A stretch of 64,000 nt of DNA from JBKECP01 sp047974765 (GTDB lineage Bacteria > Pseudomonadota > Gammaproteobacteria > Pseudomonadales > Halieaceae), in the NCBI GenBank assembly GCA_047974765.1, contig JBKECP010000041.1, forward strand, positions 1 through 64,000, written 5' to 3'. Under the pieces are notes generated by a model that was not told where the DNA came from, did not search any database, and saw nothing but the letters and a program-made list of their open reading frames with translations. Below, piece by piece: positions 62,122-64,000 of the stretch (position 1 is its first letter; each line of letters opens with the position of its first letter). The position numbers and the translations under genes were made by a program.

Positions 62122-62207
62122 TGGTGCCGAAGGCGGGACTTGAACCCGCACGAGCATAGCTCACTACCCCCTCAAGATAGCGTGTCTACCAATTCCACCA
62201 CTTCGGC
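62122..62207 (-). tRNA. tRNA-Leu (GAG)
   Basis: 86 nt with encoded CCA and a long variable arm, anticodon GAG in CTATCTTGAGGGGGTAG. Acceptor GCCGAAG/CTTCGGC is perfect. Corresponds to E. coli leuU next to secG. Confidence 0.95.
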
Positions 62208-62234
62208 AAAAATTTGCTGCTGCAATAACCAGAC

Positions 62235-62645
62235 TTACAGCTCCGGAACATCACCCTCTGCACCACCTGTCGGTGTACCAACAGCAGTTGCTTCAGGGGT
62301 TTCAATATCAATTTGTGGTAAATCAGTATCGACCGTCGGCTCAATAACTGATTCTGCCGATGCCTCAGCAGGCATATCTGGAATGAGCAGATCAAGCTCA
62401 TTTGATGTACGTGTCTGTTGGGTGGCAACCAGCGCCAGCGAGAAACTCAGTGCAAAAAATACAGCCACCAGCCACGATGTCGTACGAGTCAGGGCATTAC
62501 CACTACCGGCACTGCCAAAAAGTGTTTGTGAAGCGCCGGCACCAAAAGAGGCGCCCATGTCAGCACCTTTGCCCTGCTGCACCATAATCAGGCCGATGAT
62601 AGCCATCGACACCAGCATATAAGCAATCAAAAGAATCTGTAACAT
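62235..62645 (-). CDS. secG: Preprotein translocase subunit SecG
   Basis: 136 residues from the ATG at 62645 (AGGA just upstream). Two membrane helices (3-23; 55-75) with the conserved linker QQGKGADMGASFGAGASQTLFGSAGSGN. The C-terminal tail is longer than usual and acidic/Pro-rich. Part of the SecYEG channel. Confidence 0.93.
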   Translation of the reverse strand: MLQILLIAYMLVSMAIIGLIMVQQGKGADMGASFGAGASQTLFGSAGSGNALTRTTSWLVAVFFALSFSLALVATQQTRTSNELDLLIPDMPAEASAESVIEPTVDTDLPQIDIETPEATAVGTPTGGAEGDVPEL

Positions 62646-62687
62646 AATCCTGTCTACCCCATATGGGGCCAAGTTACTGTAACTGCC

Positions 62688-63434
62688 CTAATGGGCAGCT
62701 GCTGCAATAATCTGTGCAAACTCGTCACTGTTTAATGACGCACCACCCACTAAAGCACCGTCGATATCCGCCTGCTCAAACAAGGTGGCGGCATTTGCTG
62801 CCTTTACACTGCCACCATAAAGTACACGCGTTGCACTGGCATCCAGATTTCGCAGACCAGCAAGCTGCTGACGAATATAGGCATGCATCTCTTGCGCCTC
62901 ATCCGGTGTGGCAGTCAGGCCAGAGCCAATAGCCCAAACCGGCTCATAGGCAACAACCAGCCCCCTCAGAGAGGCCTGCCCCGCAAGAGCACCTTCCAAT
63001 TGCGAGGCAACCACACTGAAGGCTTCGCCATTCTCTCGTTGCTCACGGGTTTCCCCGATACAAAGCACAGGCCTCAAACCCACCTCTATCGCTGCCCCAA
63101 GTTTGGCGGCAACCATATCATCTGATTCCGCGTGATACTGCCTGCGCTCGGAATGCCCCAGCAACACCCACTGACAACCTATGTCAGTCAGCATGTCAGC
63201 GGCAACCTCACCTGTGTAAGCACCACTGTGCATATGACTGCAATCCTGGGCTCCAACCGTGATCAGGCTGTTTTCACATGCACCAAGCACCTGTGGCAGG
63301 TGAACAAAACCCGGACACAAAACCACATCAACAGAATCGGGAAGCAGACATCCGGTCAGCGCCGACGCCAACTGATCAACACTGGCGCGTGTGCCATGCA
63401 TTTTCCAGTTCGCTATAACTATAGGCCGACTCAT
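62688..63434 (-). CDS. tpiA: Triosephosphate isomerase
   Basis: 248 residues from the ATG at 63434 (MSRPIVIANWKMHG). Catalytic Lys in NWKMHG, His in LLGHSERRQYH and Glu in VAYEPVWAIGSG; phosphate loop YGGSVKAANA. Glycolysis/gluconeogenesis. Between glmM and secG as in Pseudomonas. Confidence 0.97.
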   Translation of the reverse strand: MSRPIVIANWKMHGTRASVDQLASALTGCLLPDSVDVVLCPGFVHLPQVLGACENSLITVGAQDCSHMHSGAYTGEVAADMLTDIGCQWVLLGHSERRQYHAESDDMVAAKLGAAIEVGLRPVLCIGETREQRENGEAFSVVASQLEGALAGQASLRGLVVAYEPVWAIGSGLTATPDEAQEMHAYIRQQLAGLRNLDASATRVLYGGSVKAANAATLFEQADIDGALVGGASLNSDEFAQIIAAAAH

Positions 63435-63581
63435 AGTTACTTGCTCCCATGCGAAAACGGCGGCAATCCTACCCGAGATGCCTGCGCGTGACAAGCAGCA
63501 GCCATCAATAGCACCGAGTGTTTCATCATTATTGTCTTATTCTCCGTTTATGCGTTACCAGCCATACTTTGTAACTTCCTG

Positions 63582-64000
63582 TCAGGACAGTTCAGTGGCT
63601 ACAGAATCAGCGAGCTGTTTACAAAGACGCGCCACTTCCTCACCATCCTGGCCCTCAACCATCACCCGCACCAACGGCTCGGTCCCCGAGGGCCGCAGCA
63701 GCACCCGCCCCCTGCTGCCAAGCTCTGCTTCGGTTGCAGCAACTGCTGCGGTCACAACCGGAAAATCAGCCAGATTGACTTTGCCTCTAATGGGTACATT
63801 GATCATCGTCTGGGGACATTTAACCATTGCCTGACGCAATGCCACCAGATCGCGGCCTGATTCACAAACCGCCACCAACACCTGCAACGAAGCCACAATA
63901 CCATCGCCCGTGGTTGTCAGATCAGCACAGATAATATGCCCGGAAGACTCACCGCCCAGCGCCCAGCCCCGCTGCTCCATCATTTCCTTGACATGGCGAT
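63582..64000 (-). CDS. glmM: Phosphoglucosamine mutase, C-terminal part
   Basis: The gene runs off the right edge; about 139 C-terminal codons are visible. ALGGESSGHIICADLTTTGDG is the sugar-binding loop and LLRPSGTEPLVRVMVEGQD the phosphate-binding loop. It converts glucosamine 6-phosphate to glucosamine 1-phosphate for the cell wall. Confidence 0.95.
   Translation of the reverse strand, partial: RHVKEMMEQRGWALGGESSGHIICADLTTTGDGIVASLQVLVAVCESGRDLVALRQAMVKCPQTMINVPIRGKVNLADFPVVTAAVAATEAELGSRGRVLLRPSGTEPLVRVMVEGQDGEEVARLCKQLADSVATELS

Overview
The window looks like the chromosome of a marine or aquatic gammaproteobacterium near Pseudomonas and the Cellvibrionales. The main evidence is gene order. 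dksA-gluQ-cbrX-cbrA-cbrB-(small RNA)-pcnB-folK-deoxynucleoside kinase-panB-panC follows the Pseudomonas arrangement. glmM-tpiA-secG-tRNA-Leu-tRNA-fMet-rimP-nusA-infB-rbfA-truB-rpsO-pnp is the usual gammaproteobacterial translation/transcription block. A PPi-type phosphofructokinase, a Vibrio/Shewanella-style TonB2 operon and a PEP-CTERM protein argue against Pseudomonas itself. This placement is inferred from synteny and protein families, not from a database search.

Layout. 1-5.7 kb is accessory: a truncated IS256-type transposase, a leucine-rich-repeat surface protein, a small secreted protein, RimK, a CopD-like membrane protein and an AT-rich orphan. 5.8-10.6 kb holds a copper-type TonB receptor with a terminator in its leader, a delta-class carbonic anhydrase-like lipoprotein and YnfA. 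10.7-15.6 kb is housekeeping (PBP4, ArgG, PyrC, RNase T). 15.9-21.5 kb is one tightly overlapping operon for energising outer-membrane receptors (DUF3450, TtpC, ExbB, ExbD, TonB, TPR). 21.5-27.5 kb, minus strand, carries a Lon-N-like protein, small proteins, an RND/MMPL exporter and Mpl. 27.7-31.9 kb carries a PPi-type phosphofructokinase, a pyrophosphatase, an M15 peptidase, a Rieske protein and SfsA.

32.2-43.9 kb is the dksA-cbr-pan block. Between cbrB and pcnB lies a 560-bp gene-free stretch with a CbrB-like GTTAC/GTAAC operator, a sigma54 -24/-12 element, A-rich AACAATAA motifs and two strong hairpins. I read it as a CrcZ-type small RNA that links CbrAB to carbon catabolite repression; it is the most interesting element here. 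44.7-51.1 kb is an iron island (Ntn-hydrolase acylase, periplasmic Fes-like esterase, TonB-dependent siderophore receptor) with Fur-like boxes and no siderophore synthesis genes. 52-64 kb is the essential translation block, interrupted between its two tRNA genes by about 850 bp of mobile-element debris.

Cross-cutting themes are: envelope transport powered by TonB (two receptors plus a dedicated energiser); sorting tags of the PEP-CTERM and IPTL-CTERM kind; decayed mobile elements (IS256, a REP-associated tyrosine transposase fragment, a relic of the surface-protein domain, a relic of a tRNA 3' end); and a 120-bp multi-hairpin dispersed repeat present twice. No CRISPR array, prophage or complete integrative element was seen.
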